Shown here piece by piece: positions 8,189 through 17,408 of a stretch of DNA of 49,876 nucleotides. The position numbers were made by a program, and so were the translations under genes. Numbering within the stretch: the first letter of the stretch is position 1; every line of letters starts with the position of its first letter. The notes beneath the pieces are model-generated. The model had not been told where the DNA came from. It saw nothing but the letters and a program-made list of their open reading frames with translations, and searched no databases. Source of the DNA: Bradyrhizobium sp. (GTDB lineage: Bacteria; Pseudomonadota; Alphaproteobacteria; Rhizobiales; Xanthobacteraceae); NCBI RefSeq assembly GCF_004799405.1, contig NZ_SSMW01000018.1:1-49876 (forward strand). Direction: 5' to 3'.

Positions 8189-9411
8189 CCGACTATTACG
8201 ACGCCCTCGAAACGCGCCAGCCCGCAGCCCGTGAAGCGGACCTGTTCTTGCGACTACCGGACGTATTGCGCAAGGCGATGGCGGCCCCCGCCTATGCCGA
8301 GCGCCTCGCAGGAATCGACCCCGCTGCAGTTACCAGTCGCGCCGCACTGGCGCCCCTGCCGGTGCTGCGCAAGTCCGAGCTCCCTGCCCTGCACAAGGCA
8401 GCACCTCCGTTCGGCGGATTTGTAATGGGATCTCCGGGCTCGTTCGGGCGTCTCTTTACATCGCCCGGCCCGATCTTCGAGCCCGAGGCAACTCATGCCG
8501 ATCCCTGGCGCGGTGCGCGAGCGCTGTTTGCCGCCGGATTCCGGTCCGGCGACGTGGTGCTCAACACCTTCAGTTATCATCTGACCCCGGGCGGCTTCAT
8601 CTTCGATGCTTCCGCGCGGGCGCTCGGATGCGCGGTGATTCCGGCCGGTCCCGGCAATACCGAGACCCAGTTCGAGCTGATCGAGGCCTATCGTCCGGCA
8701 GGCTACAGCGGGACGCCGGACTTCCTCAAAATCCTGCTTGACGCCGCCGCAAGCGCCGGGCGCGACGTCTCGTCGATCAAGCGTGCGCTGGTTTCGGGCG
8801 CGGCGTTTCCCAAATCGCTGCAGGACGAGATCAAATCACGCGGCGTCGATGCCTACCAGGCGTTTGGCACTGCCGATCTCGGCCTGGTCGCGTTCGAAAC
8901 GCCGGCACGCGATGGCATGGTCGTCAATGAGGATCTGATCCTGGAGATCGTGCGGCCCGGCACCGGCGAGCCGGTCGCGGAGGGCGATGTCGGCGAGATC
9001 GTTGTGACGTCGCTCGATCCGGATCACCCCTGGATTCGCCTGGCACTCGGCGATCTCACGGCGGCACTGCCCGGCCAAAGTCCCTGCGGACGCAGCAACA
9101 TGCGCATCAAGGGATGGATGGGACGCGCCGATCAAACGACCAAGGTCAAGGGCATGTTCGTGCGGCCCGAGCAGATCGCGGAAATCGGCAAGCGGCATCC
9201 CGAGTTGGGGCGGTTGCGTCTCGTGGTGACGCGGGCAGCAGAGACGGATGTGATGACGCTCAGAGCCGAAGTGGCAGCGCCAAGCGACCCGTTGCGCGAC
9301 GCGGTGGCGACGGCACTGCGCACCGTCGCCAAGCTCGGCGGCGGCGTCGAACTCGTGGCGCCGGGCAGCCTGCCGAACGACGGCAAGGTGATCGCGGACG
9401 AACGCGGTTGA
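8179..9411 (+). CDS. Phenylacetate-CoA ligase (PaaK)-like adenylate-forming enzyme
   Basis: A 410-residue protein of the PaaK/CapK branch of adenylate-forming enzymes. Seen: an N-terminal region with PVLRKSELP, as in PaaK relatives, a Gly/Ser-rich stretch GSPGSFGRLFTSPGP (about 88-102) at the place of the P-loop, FGTADLGLVAFE, and the C-terminal TKVKGMFVRPEQIAEI that is characteristic of phenylacetate-CoA ligases. It would activate an aromatic or related carboxylic acid with ATP and CoA. The GTG start at 8179 overlaps livF by ten bases, so it is the last gene of the operon. It is the second acid-activating enzyme here, which argues that the transporter imports an organic acid rather than an amino acid. 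Substrate unknown. Confidence 0.85.
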   Translation: MALTDYYDALETRQPAAREADLFLRLPDVLRKAMAAPAYAERLAGIDPAAVTSRAALAPLPVLRKSELPALHKAAPPFGGFVMGSPGSFGRLFTSPGPIFEPEATHADPWRGARALFAAGFRSGDVVLNTFSYHLTPGGFIFDASARALGCAVIPAGPGNTETQFELIEAYRPAGYSGTPDFLKILLDAAASAGRDVSSIKRALVSGAAFPKSLQDEIKSRGVDAYQAFGTADLGLVAFETPARDGMVVNEDLILEIVRPGTGEPVAEGDVGEIVVTSLDPDHPWIRLALGDLTAALPGQSPCGRSNMRIKGWMGRADQTTKVKGMFVRPEQIAEIGKRHPELGRLRLVVTRAAETDVMTLRAEVAAPSDPLRDAVATALRTVAKLGGGVELVAPGSLPNDGKVIADERG

Positions 9412-9503
9412 GAAGGATGGATTGAGGTCTGGATTATCCAATTCCCGGCCGTCATGGAAGACAACCGTGTCGGCGCGCGCACGATCGACGCACCCCTGAA
9501 GAA

Positions 9504-11648
9504 TTACGGAACCGATATTATCTGTGCGAACCGCAGAATGTCGGTTCCCTCGTCGTAAAACGAGAACGCATGTTCGGCGACGAGGGAGACCTCAAGCCGG
9601 AAATCTCCGGGCTTTTTCGGCAGATCGGTTGACAAGGCAAGCTTCAAGTCGCCGCCGGGAAGAATATCTTTTGGAATCTGGAAGCGGGGATCCCACCCCG
9701 CTCCTTTCTCCGGATCTTTTCCGGCCTCCACGAAACGCCAGGAAACCCGGACGGGAGAGAACGAACGGGCGGCGATCCGCGTCTCGCTACTGTTGCGGAT
9801 TGCGATTTCAAACGCGAGTTGCGATTCGTGTTTATCCAGCGACAACGGAATCAAGGAAACGAATTTCGCGATTGCCGGAGGAAGCGGCGGTCCAAAACTC
9901 GCATCGGATTCTCCAGCGATACTTCCGCCGGAATCGCAGCGGGGCCAACCGACAAAAACCAGGCGGCTCAGGAACTCGCCCTCGCCAATTTCAGGTCCGG
10001 CGTGATGCTGCCTATGCCAGCTCTCGTACGCCGCCATCTGGCGGGCCGGAGTTTCGCATGTCGACCTGTAGTCGTAACCCGGCACGGAATTTCCGGAATA
10101 GCCATTAATGGTCGGCCAGCCAAGCTGCTGCGCGGCGAACATCGCATCGAGGTGCGCCTTGTACGGGGCTTCGTCGCCCTCCATCACGAACAGGATGGGA
10201 TTTGCGATTCCGCGCGATTGGCGGTGGGCTTCATCCACGATCGCGTCGGTGCGGCTGTCCGATTCCGATCTCGAGAATCCTCCCTTCTGGACCATGGCTA
10301 TATCCAGCAGCGACGCCGTCAGCAAAATGCATACCGCACTCAGACCCGGCGTCCTGGGTTGGGTTCGCAACAGGGCTTCAGCGCCGGTTGCAATAACGAT
10401 CGCTGCCGGAAACATCAGAACGACGATAATTCGCGTCACGGCCCGAATCGAGTTCAGTCCGGGGATATAGGTCAAAAAGAAATAGAGGCTTTCATTTCCG
10501 AACATCGTCAGGACAACGAACAGGCTGACAAGCGCCAGCAACGCAGTCTTCGCCAGGTTATCCTGGTATCGCGGGACGTTGCCGGCAATGGTCGTGGCGG
10601 CTCCAATCAGAAACAGGCTGAAGGCGCCAAATCCCATGAACATGTTCTGTTCATGCCGCGTCGGGACGTCAGCACGGATCAGGGTTTCATAGACGACTTT
10701 CCAGTACGGCAGGTTATCCATCAGCAGATAGCTTTGAGGACGCGGAATCTGGGTGGCGATCTCTTTCCATCCTCTGCCGAGACCATACATCGCGCCCCAG
10801 TGGTGGTATGCGCCCAGCAGCAGGATCGCGCCAACCGCCGGAACTGCAGCGACCAGCAACATGGTCCAGCGTCGAACAGACCATCCATGGACCAGCGATC
10901 GACCGTCGATCTGGCTCAACCGCAACAGAGCCACCAAAGAAAGCGAGCGACGATTGAGAAAGAGCGACCATGCGGCGACCGCCGCGAGCACAAACACCAG
11001 GAACACGCCGGTGTAGATGCTGCACAGCAATTGCAGACTCGTCCACGCAATCAGGGAGAAAGCATGCTTTAACAGTCCGCTGCGCAGATAGTTCAACAGG
11101 CTGAGAAATGCCAGCGGAACACCGACTCGATACACCAGTTGCGCATGCCCAATTTGCTGGATGCTGGGAAGGCTGAACGTGAATATGATTGCCGCGCTGA
11201 CGGCGACGACCGGCCTGAATCCCAGCTGCAACAATACGTAGTAGCTTGCCGCGAATGTCAAAAAATACCCGGTAAGCAGCCAAAGCGTAAAGGAAGGGAA
11301 TTCGGCTACTCCGAGCGATCGAAAGAAAATGTAGAATGCTGCGGAGCCGATATGGGTGTCGCTGAGGAATATGGCGCCGGGATAGGGATAGAATATTTTC
11401 GGCGAAAAATAGGACAGGTTTCGCGTGTCTATCCGCTGGAACGTATGTTCGAGAATGTAGGCATTGAAACGCGCATCACCGAGATCTCCGGGGACTGTTC
11501 CGGTGACGAGATAGGGACGTGCCATGAAGACGTAGAGCAACAATATTGCAAATGCGCCCAGCAGCCATGGGACAGCATTTCTCCACCGGGCGCCGACGGC
11601 AACGGGCCCACTATTCAACGATCCGGTCGGGGCAGAAAACTCAATCAC
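9504..11648 (-). CDS. Polytopic membrane protein, GT-C-like, with periplasmic C-terminal domain
   Basis: About 714 residues. The first two thirds hold roughly ten or more hydrophobic segments (for example WLLGAFAILLLYVFMA, LLVAAVPAVGAILLLGA and TALLALVSLFVVLTMFG). The last 230 residues are soluble with beta-rich character and would lie in the periplasm. The first loop, with GDLGDARFNAYILEH and FYPYPGAIF, resembles GT-C-fold integral-membrane glycosyltransferases that use lipid-linked sugars; no exact family is recognised. The GTG at 11648 is preferred because GAGG lies five bases upstream; an in-frame GTG at 11696 would overlap the previous gene by 20 bases. It is the last gene of the minus-strand glycan operon and converges on the liv operon. 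Confidence 0.75.
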   Translation of the reverse strand: MIEFSAPTGSLNSGPVAVGARWRNAVPWLLGAFAILLLYVFMARPYLVTGTVPGDLGDARFNAYILEHTFQRIDTRNLSYFSPKIFYPYPGAIFLSDTHIGSAAFYIFFRSLGVAEFPSFTLWLLTGYFLTFAASYYVLLQLGFRPVVAVSAAIIFTFSLPSIQQIGHAQLVYRVGVPLAFLSLLNYLRSGLLKHAFSLIAWTSLQLLCSIYTGVFLVFVLAAVAAWSLFLNRRSLSLVALLRLSQIDGRSLVHGWSVRRWTMLLVAAVPAVGAILLLGAYHHWGAMYGLGRGWKEIATQIPRPQSYLLMDNLPYWKVVYETLIRADVPTRHEQNMFMGFGAFSLFLIGAATTIAGNVPRYQDNLAKTALLALVSLFVVLTMFGNESLYFFLTYIPGLNSIRAVTRIIVVLMFPAAIVIATGAEALLRTQPRTPGLSAVCILLTASLLDIAMVQKGGFSRSESDSRTDAIVDEAHRQSRGIANPILFVMEGDEAPYKAHLDAMFAAQQLGWPTINGYSGNSVPGYDYRSTCETPARQMAAYESWHRQHHAGPEIGEGEFLSRLVFVGWPRCDSGGSIAGESDASFGPPLPPAIAKFVSLIPLSLDKHESQLAFEIAIRNSSETRIAARSFSPVRVSWRFVEAGKDPEKGAGWDPRFQIPKDILPGGDLKLALSTDLPKKPGDFRLEVSLVAEHAFSFYDEGTDILRFAQIISVP

Positions 11649-11676
11649 GAGAACCTCGCACGGGGAGGATATCCTC

Positions 11677-13311
11677 TCATTTCGATCTGGTCGCACTCAA
11701 GTCGCCGACGGCCAGCAGGTTGAGAAAGCCGCGGCCGTCCATTGCTTCGACAAGCTCGGCAGCGCGCCGGCTTTGCGCTCCGATGATCGCCTCGCGCATT
11801 TCCGGCGAAGACAGCAAAAGATGAAGCTGCTTCGCTAGACTTTCGAAAGACTTGTCGCTGAAGATGACGCCAGCCATGCCCACGGTCTCCCGGACGGCCG
11901 GCTCGTCATAGGCAAATACCAGCACGTTCCGCATCATGGCTTCGAGAAGTGGAAGGCAAAAGCCCTCGTGCTCACTCATCGATACGTAAACCGCCGCCTC
12001 GCTGTAAAGGCTATCGAGCTCGCTGTCCGAAACGCTGCCCCGCCAGTCTACCGCATCTTCCGGAAGGTTGAGCTGCTCGATCTGGACCCAACGAAGGTAA
12101 TCGCGGTAGGCGACGCTGTCGGATGATCCGACAATCATGACCCGCGCCTGCACATCCAGTTTTCGATACTCCGCGATCAGATGCAGGACGTCTTCAATAC
12201 GCTTATGGCTGATGACGCGCCCGACATGGATGAACGTTGGTTTGACGAACCTTTCAGCCGCCGCCGGCTTCCCGGTCGCTTGCGACGGCGGTGTCGCCTC
12301 CGTTCGCATCGAACGCCATAAACGGGCCTCGCTGGCGCCAAACAGCTTCGGGGCAATGACGGCAATTTCCCCTGGCATCGAGACATCGCCGTCAGCGAGC
12401 GCTTTCCGCAATGTTTCCGCGCTGGCGCGTGAGTTCGTCGCCAGCCGGTCGAACTTTGCCAGCAAAGGCAGTTGCTTGATCGCCTTGGCGCATTCGGCGC
12501 TGAGTTCCGGATCAAATACCTGCAGCAGCTTGGGTGGAGTAACGCCATGAAAATAGGCGACCTTGCAGGCGCATTTCATTTCGACCAGTTCGGTGAGCTT
12601 GCTGTCGTGTATCGAAAAAAAATAGACAATGATGTCATTCGGCTTCAGCCGGGACAGCAAATTTTCCCGGCGATCAATTACGTCGTTCATCGCAAGGTCG
12701 AAGTTCCCGGCGAACAACCGCACGCCGACCTCGTGCTGCCTAAGCATCCTGTAAAGCCCGAGACACAGATTACCCACGGCGTCTCGCTGAAAGATATTTG
12801 TTGCAACAATGTGGATCTGCCGATCGGCGGGCAGCACATAGTGCGGCGGCGCATAGCGCGGTGACTGATAATTCCGGTCGAAACTCGACCTGAACGCTTC
12901 CAGGTCCGCAACGGACCGCATGACCGCAATTCGATGCGTCGACAGGATCGCATGGGTGATGACAGAACGCAGAACGATCAGCAGCTCGATGCGGTTGGCC
13001 GCAACCTCGGCCGGGTTGCGCCATTCGTCGACGGCCTCCACACCTTTGAAGTCGGGCCTCAGCTTGCCGTCCCTGTCGAGGATCAGTCTGCCGGCCGGAC
13101 TTGGATATAACTGAGCGATCTCGTATCGCCACCAGCCGATGTGTCCCGCTGGATGAACCGGATTGTCGAGGTCATACAGATCGACGACCAGGAACACATT
13201 CGACGCGATCCATTCGGCGGGTATGTTGAGGGAGAACGCGCCGCCGCGATCGAGAACGATTTCCTTTTCCACGACGGTCACGGCCACGCCGGCAGCTTTC
13301 GGTTCATTCAT
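11677..13311 (-). CDS. Family 4 glycosyltransferase with an extra N-terminal domain
   Basis: A 544-residue protein. Residues 1 to about 160 form an extra domain with beta-rich appearance (DRGGAFSLNIPAEWI, FLVVDLYDLDNPVHPAGH) and no family that I recognise. From about 165 a GT4-type glycosyltransferase follows: IHIVATNIFQRDAVGN (167-181), VAYFHGVTPP (251-260), IHVGRVISHKRIEDVL (361-376) and the donor-binding MSEHEGFCLPLLEAMM (445-460), with the two conserved Glu. It would transfer a nucleotide-activated sugar to the growing glycan in the cytoplasm. The ATG at 13311 overlaps the stop of the short ORF upstream (ATGAATGA), a coupled arrangement. The stub at 35253 resembles the start of this GT4 domain. 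Confidence 0.85.
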   Translation of the reverse strand: MNEPKAAGVAVTVVEKEIVLDRGGAFSLNIPAEWIASNVFLVVDLYDLDNPVHPAGHIGWWRYEIAQLYPSPAGRLILDRDGKLRPDFKGVEAVDEWRNPAEVAANRIELLIVLRSVITHAILSTHRIAVMRSVADLEAFRSSFDRNYQSPRYAPPHYVLPADRQIHIVATNIFQRDAVGNLCLGLYRMLRQHEVGVRLFAGNFDLAMNDVIDRRENLLSRLKPNDIIVYFFSIHDSKLTELVEMKCACKVAYFHGVTPPKLLQVFDPELSAECAKAIKQLPLLAKFDRLATNSRASAETLRKALADGDVSMPGEIAVIAPKLFGASEARLWRSMRTEATPPSQATGKPAAAERFVKPTFIHVGRVISHKRIEDVLHLIAEYRKLDVQARVMIVGSSDSVAYRDYLRWVQIEQLNLPEDAVDWRGSVSDSELDSLYSEAAVYVSMSEHEGFCLPLLEAMMRNVLVFAYDEPAVRETVGMAGVIFSDKSFESLAKQLHLLLSSPEMREAIIGAQSRRAAELVEAMDGRGFLNLLAVGDLSATRSK

Positions 13312-13463
13312 TTGCGCCGCCGTGGCGCGTGATGCCGTGCATTCTCTCGGTGAAATCGCGCGTCATGCGAACGTACAATTCGCGGTTGGCCGCCGAGACT
13401 TCGATATGGGTATTCGGCGCCGCCATACTTTTCCAGCAACGGAATAATGATTCCCAGATTCAT
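13304..13463 (-). pseudogene. Small ORF or glycosyltransferase relic with two overlapping frames
   Basis: Two frames share this stretch. From ATG 13463 the reading MNLGIIIPLLEKYGGAE looks like the start of a GT4 glycosyltransferase, but it then loses protein character and stops after 52 codons. In another frame ATG 13426 begins a 40-residue ORF (MAAPNTHIEV through GITRHGGANE) whose stop overlaps the ATG of the next gene, as is usual for genuine operon genes. A frameshifted remnant of a longer gene explains both. A real 40-residue gene is the alternative: TGGA lies about five bases before its ATG, a weak ribosome site. No function is assigned. Confidence 0.4.
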
Positions 13464-13506
13464 GCGAGGAGTCCGGGTCCTTTCATCCGTCAAACCGGCT
13501 GACTGG

Positions 13507-14721
13507 TCAGGATTGGACATTATTCCTCTTCGCACGCCCGGACATGTGAGCCGAATTGATGTTTTCAAGCATTTTGTCGAGACGCGCGTCCCACGAATTT
13601 TCCACCAGGATCGCATCGTCCAGCCGCAACGGCGGCGGCCTGTCCGACAATTGCTTCCGGATGGCGTCGACGAACGACCGGGAATCCGGTGCCGTGCTGC
13701 AGATTGGTCCGAAATCCCGAATGGCGTCCAGTGGCGTCGACACGACCGGAAGGCCCGCGGCGAGGTATTCAAAGAACTTCATTGGAAACATCGCTCGGGT
13801 GTAGTCGTTGATAAGCTGGGGTAGCAGCGCGACGTCAAGTCCGCTCAAATAGCGCGGCAAGTCGTCGTAGCAACGCCACCCCAAAAGATGCACATTTCGG
13901 CGTTTCGCAAGCTTCCGCAGGCCATCGTCAGACTGCCCTGCGCGCTCCTCTCCGATCAGGACCAGATGCCAATCCGGCTGATCGTCCGCAATGCGAGCGA
14001 GCAGATCAAAATCGATCTTGAAATCGCTCAGCGCGCCCACGTAACCGAGCCGAGGCCGGGGTATGGCAGCAAGTTCGGGCGGAATATTTCCGGCGATACG
14101 CGCCTTCCCGAAGTGACCGACATCTGCGACATTACCGAAATAGTGCGATCGCGATCCGGCAACCGCTTCGCACCGGCTCTGCAAATAGCGGCTCGTCGTG
14201 AAGGTGATATCGGCGCGCTCGAGCAACTCGCGCTCGGCGATCTTGAACGATTCGGGGTCAACCCCGGGTATCGCGGCGAGATTATCGGCGCAATGATAGA
14301 TGAGCCGCGAAGCGTCGATGGATTTGACCGCGTCCAGCATATAGGGATGGTAGGTCCACACCATCGGAGACTTGACTTCAATAGCCGACATCCAGCCTTT
14401 GATCCGGGTGCGGAGCTGCATGCCGTTGACAGCAGCGATTGCCGGGCTGCGGTGGCCGAAAGGGATGGTCAGCGGCGACAACGTCCACACATTGTCCTGG
14501 ACCCGGGCGATCGGCGCGACCCCCCGCTTTACCCGGGCGAGAATTCGGCCGGCATCCAAAGCATTCAGGCCCGGCAATCGCAGTCCGACCGTTTCGACGT
14601 AGAGAACCCGGTGGCCACGTGCCGCCAGGCGCGCCGCCATGTGTTGCTTGTTGGTCCAGTATCTGGATTTCCAGTCAGCCGTCGAAAACAGGATGACGTC
14701 CTCGGGCCGGTTCGCGGTCAT
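13507..14721 (-). CDS. Glycosyltransferase, GT4/TuaH-like
   Basis: A 404-residue glycosyltransferase with GT-B fold character. Seen: VILFSTADWKSRYWTNKQH near the N-terminus, as in TuaH-like enzymes, then GHRVLYVETVGLRLPG, IYHCADNLAAIPG, PRLGYVGALSDFKIDFDLL for the start of the second Rossmann domain, and PMKFFEYLAAGLPVVSTPL for the donor-binding region, with FEYLAAG replacing the usual EGFGLP. The ATG at 14721 overlaps the wecB stop by four bases (ATGA), so the two are translationally coupled. A 43-base gap separates it from the relic downstream. Its position next to wecB hints that it may use UDP-ManNAc or a derivative; that is inference. Confidence 0.85.
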   Translation of the reverse strand: MTANRPEDVILFSTADWKSRYWTNKQHMAARLAARGHRVLYVETVGLRLPGLNALDAGRILARVKRGVAPIARVQDNVWTLSPLTIPFGHRSPAIAAVNGMQLRTRIKGWMSAIEVKSPMVWTYHPYMLDAVKSIDASRLIYHCADNLAAIPGVDPESFKIAERELLERADITFTTSRYLQSRCEAVAGSRSHYFGNVADVGHFGKARIAGNIPPELAAIPRPRLGYVGALSDFKIDFDLLARIADDQPDWHLVLIGEERAGQSDDGLRKLAKRRNVHLLGWRCYDDLPRYLSGLDVALLPQLINDYTRAMFPMKFFEYLAAGLPVVSTPLDAIRDFGPICSTAPDSRSFVDAIRKQLSDRPPPLRLDDAILVENSWDARLDKMLENINSAHMSGRAKRNNVQS

Positions 14722-15839
14722 GGAGTCCGCGCCAGAATTTCGGCGATGCGGTCCGCGGCGTGACCATCGCCATAGGGATTGACCGCGCGGCGAGCGGCAG
14801 GCGCGCCTTTCAGTAACTCCTCCGCCCGGGCGACGATCAGTTCTTCGTCCGATCCGACCAGAAACGACAACCCCGCGGCAACCGCCTCCGGCCGTTCGGT
14901 ATTCTTGCGCAGCACCAATAACGGTACATTGAAGCTCGGAGCTTCCTCCTGAATTCCGCCGGAGTCGGAAAGCACCAGCTTCGCGCGGGACAGCAGAAAC
15001 AGCAGTTCGGGATATGACACCGGCTCGATCAGGTTGACATTCGCCTCATTGCCCAGGGTCGCTGCGACCTGGGTGCGAACGTTCGGGTTGAGATGAACCG
15101 GAAAGACGATCCGGTGATCGCGGTGGTTCGCGGCAATCCGCGCAACCGCGCGACAGATGGCGCGCAGGTCGTCGCCAAAGCTCTCCCTGCGATGGCAGCT
15201 GACGAGGACAATCGGCGCGGGGCCATCCGCCAATTCCAGTATCGAAGGCGATACAAGGCGGCGGCGATCCTCCGTCTCCAGTGCCTGTCGAAACCACTGC
15301 AGCGCATCGACGACGGTGTTGCCCGTGACATGAATTGACGACGGCGGCACACCCTCCGATGCGAGCGCATCCGCCGCGCCTTTGGTCGGAGCGAAATGCA
15401 GGTCCGCAATGCAGCTGATGGCTCGCCGGTTCACTTCTTCCGGAAATGGAGAATACCGGTCGTTGGAGCGAAGCCCTGCTTCGACGTGGGCGACCGGGAT
15501 CTTTTGGTAGTAGGCTGACAAGGCGGCGGCGAACGCGGTCGTCGTGTCGCCCTGCAGGACGAGGCGATCGGGTTTGATGTCGGCGATGCTCGCGGTCAGT
15601 TCGGATATCAGTTTGGCGGTCAGGCCCGGCAACGTCTGGCCCGGGCGCATAACGTCAAGCCGCACGTCCGGCGTCACTCCGCACGCCGTCAGGGCCTGAT
15701 CCAGCATTTCGCGGTGCTGATCGGTCGAGCAAACGATCGTTTCAAAATATTGCGGCTTCGAGCGCAGCGCCGCGATCACCGGCGCGAGCTTGATGGCGTC
15801 GGGCCGCGTCCCCAGCACTACCATGAGGCGCCTAGTCAC
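14718..15839 (-). CDS. wecB: UDP-N-acetylglucosamine 2-epimerase (non-hydrolysing)
   Basis: About 373 residues, the usual length for WecB, which interconverts UDP-GlcNAc and UDP-ManNAc in the cytoplasm. Seen: VVLGTRPDAIKLAPVIAAL at the N-terminus (Asp instead of the more common Glu in GTRPEAIK), QGDTTTAFAAALSAYY, HVEAGLRSNDRYSPFPEEVN with the conserved His/Glu pair, and SDSGGIQEEAPSFNVPLLVL followed by RKNTERPEAV, the signature of the family. GTG 15839 is favoured since its first bases overlap the upstream stop (GTGACTAG); ATG 15824, just before VVLGTRP, is possible, while a more distant start at 15872 would overlap by 41 bases. It supplies ManNAc, or a derived sugar, to the surface glycan. 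Confidence 0.94.
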   Translation of the reverse strand: MTRRLMVVLGTRPDAIKLAPVIAALRSKPQYFETIVCSTDQHREMLDQALTACGVTPDVRLDVMRPGQTLPGLTAKLISELTASIADIKPDRLVLQGDTTTAFAAALSAYYQKIPVAHVEAGLRSNDRYSPFPEEVNRRAISCIADLHFAPTKGAADALASEGVPPSSIHVTGNTVVDALQWFRQALETEDRRRLVSPSILELADGPAPIVLVSCHRRESFGDDLRAICRAVARIAANHRDHRIVFPVHLNPNVRTQVAATLGNEANVNLIEPVSYPELLFLLSRAKLVLSDSGGIQEEAPSFNVPLLVLRKNTERPEAVAAGLSFLVGSDEELIVARAEELLKGAPAARRAVNPYGDGHAADRIAEILARTP

Positions 15840-17397
15840 GCTGCGCCTCCAAAACTTCTCCGTGGTAGCCAAGCGACATCGGGAAACCTGCCGCGCTGGT
15901 TTTCGTGATCTCGTACTTCTCCTGGACGACGTCGAAGGCGATTTCCGCGGAAGCCTTTTCCTTGATGAACTGCATGCAGGTATCTTCGTTCACGAACAGA
16001 AGACCGCCATTCCCGCTGGCGGATTCCAGGAAGTCCAGATAGTCCGAATGCGCGGCGAGTCGCGTTTCTTCGTCGGGCCAGCCATAAGTGTACCGCTCCG
16101 AGAAAGGATGATCGAGGTAGCCGAAGAACTCGCCACTGTCGCGCGCGAGCGCGAAAGCTTCCTTGAACACACGCAGCCGATCATCCCCGGCGAGCATGCA
16201 GTCGCCATGCAACATACAGCTCTGCGAGTGGGAAATCATGCCCGCGGGCCCGAACGGCGCAGCCCCGCCGCGCGCCATCAAGTATTCCGGGTCGCCGGCG
16301 ATGCTGCCCCCTATGAAGCCGTCATATCCCGCCCGGGCGAGCGCCCCGGGAACATAAGACGGGTTTTGATGAAATGGCGATACGGCGTATCGGACCTTCA
16401 AGCCGCTGATGTTCTTCTCCAGCCACGCTCTGGAGTCTCGCGCTTCGCGTTCTGCTGCTTCGCCGGAGCCGCCCCAATCCGCGGCATGCGTCGCCGAATG
16501 CGACAGGATCGAGCCACCGGCATCCAGCACATCCCGCATCAGGGAGCGGTTTTCCGGTGAATCCGGCTGACCGGTCATTACGGCCAGGGACAAGGGATAA
16601 TTTCGGGATCGATAGAGGTCGTACAGCTGCCGCGCCGACGCTATATCCTCGTCACAATCGAGCCGCATGCTTACGGCTGCGCCAAAGCCGTGAGGAATGC
16701 CTCTCAGAAATGGCCGGCACGGCAACTCATTTGCCCTGTGCGCCGAAATGAAATTTTCAACCACCGACCAGTCCTGGCCATCGATGGCCCCCGCCGGTCT
16801 TGCGAACCACAACACGGAGCCGAAAGACAAATCAAGCAAAGTCACGGCGGCGCCAACAGACGATGTCTGGTCGATCCTGACGTCGGCAACCATCGCCGAA
16901 AACCTGGAGGCTAGCTGGGCAATCGACCATCTGTCCTCACCGAAACCGATCCGGCCATATCCCAGATTATTCCATTCGTTCGAAAAATCGAACCTGACAA
17001 AGTGGCGGCGGCGAAGGCATGAAGCCGTCCCAATCCCTGAATCCGAATACACCATCGAGGCACGGCTCTGGGATGTCCCATGGACAGGCGCGGGTCCGCA
17101 TTCGGCAAACTCCGAAAATTGCGGCGCGGCCGCAAAAGTCTCCACGCCGGCGATCTCGCCAACCGCTGGGCCCAGCGACCCCTGCAGGACAATTTTGCCT
17201 CTGTTGCGGATTAGCTGGCCGAGCATTTTCGCCGATTCATCGTCCGGCGAAACAACGATGACAACGGCATTGCTGGTCGGTATATCCTGATAGGCATCGA
17301 TCAGGCGAACCTGGCCGCGGGTAAACGAGCGCTCAAACGCACGGACCACGATCTCGGTGGTTGCCGCGTCGCGCTTGTCGGCCAGGATGTGGATCAC
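15832..17397 (-). CDS. Polysaccharide deacetylase-like protein (CE4/NodB fold)
   Basis: A 521-residue protein. The N-terminal 230 residues look like a Rossmann-type or glutamine-amidotransferase-like domain that I cannot name. The second half is a polysaccharide deacetylase: the Asp motif SMRLDCDED (243-251), the metal-binding SHSATHAADWG (299-309) with His 300 and His 304, then AVSPFHQNPSYVPGALARAGYDGF for the Arg/Pro-rich third motif region, and FFGYLDHPFSERYTYG near the end. The fold removes N- or O-acetyl groups from glycans. No signal peptide is visible, so the reaction may be cytoplasmic, perhaps on a lipid-linked intermediate. It lies eleven bases after the CapK-like gene and overlaps wecB, which suggests action on a HexNAc residue. 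Confidence 0.78.
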   Translation of the reverse strand: MIHILADKRDAATTEIVVRAFERSFTRGQVRLIDAYQDIPTSNAVVIVVSPDDESAKMLGQLIRNRGKIVLQGSLGPAVGEIAGVETFAAAPQFSEFAECGPAPVHGTSQSRASMVYSDSGIGTASCLRRRHFVRFDFSNEWNNLGYGRIGFGEDRWSIAQLASRFSAMVADVRIDQTSSVGAAVTLLDLSFGSVLWFARPAGAIDGQDWSVVENFISAHRANELPCRPFLRGIPHGFGAAVSMRLDCDEDIASARQLYDLYRSRNYPLSLAVMTGQPDSPENRSLMRDVLDAGGSILSHSATHAADWGGSGEAAEREARDSRAWLEKNISGLKVRYAVSPFHQNPSYVPGALARAGYDGFIGGSIAGDPEYLMARGGAAPFGPAGMISHSQSCMLHGDCMLAGDDRLRVFKEAFALARDSGEFFGYLDHPFSERYTYGWPDEETRLAAHSDYLDFLESASGNGGLLFVNEDTCMQFIKEKASAEIAFDVVQEKYEITKTSAAGFPMSLGYHGEVLEAQRD

Positions 17398-17408
17398 TGC
17401 AATTCCAT

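Noticed and set aside
9412..9503. Bidirectional terminator between the convergent liv and glycan operons
   Set aside because: Only a weak four-base complementarity (CGTG with CACG near 9465-9482) and no T-run on either strand.
9819..11072. 417-codon plus-strand ORF
   Set aside because: Antisense to the GT-C-like membrane protein gene; rich in Arg and Gln with no domain, typical of a high-GC shadow frame.
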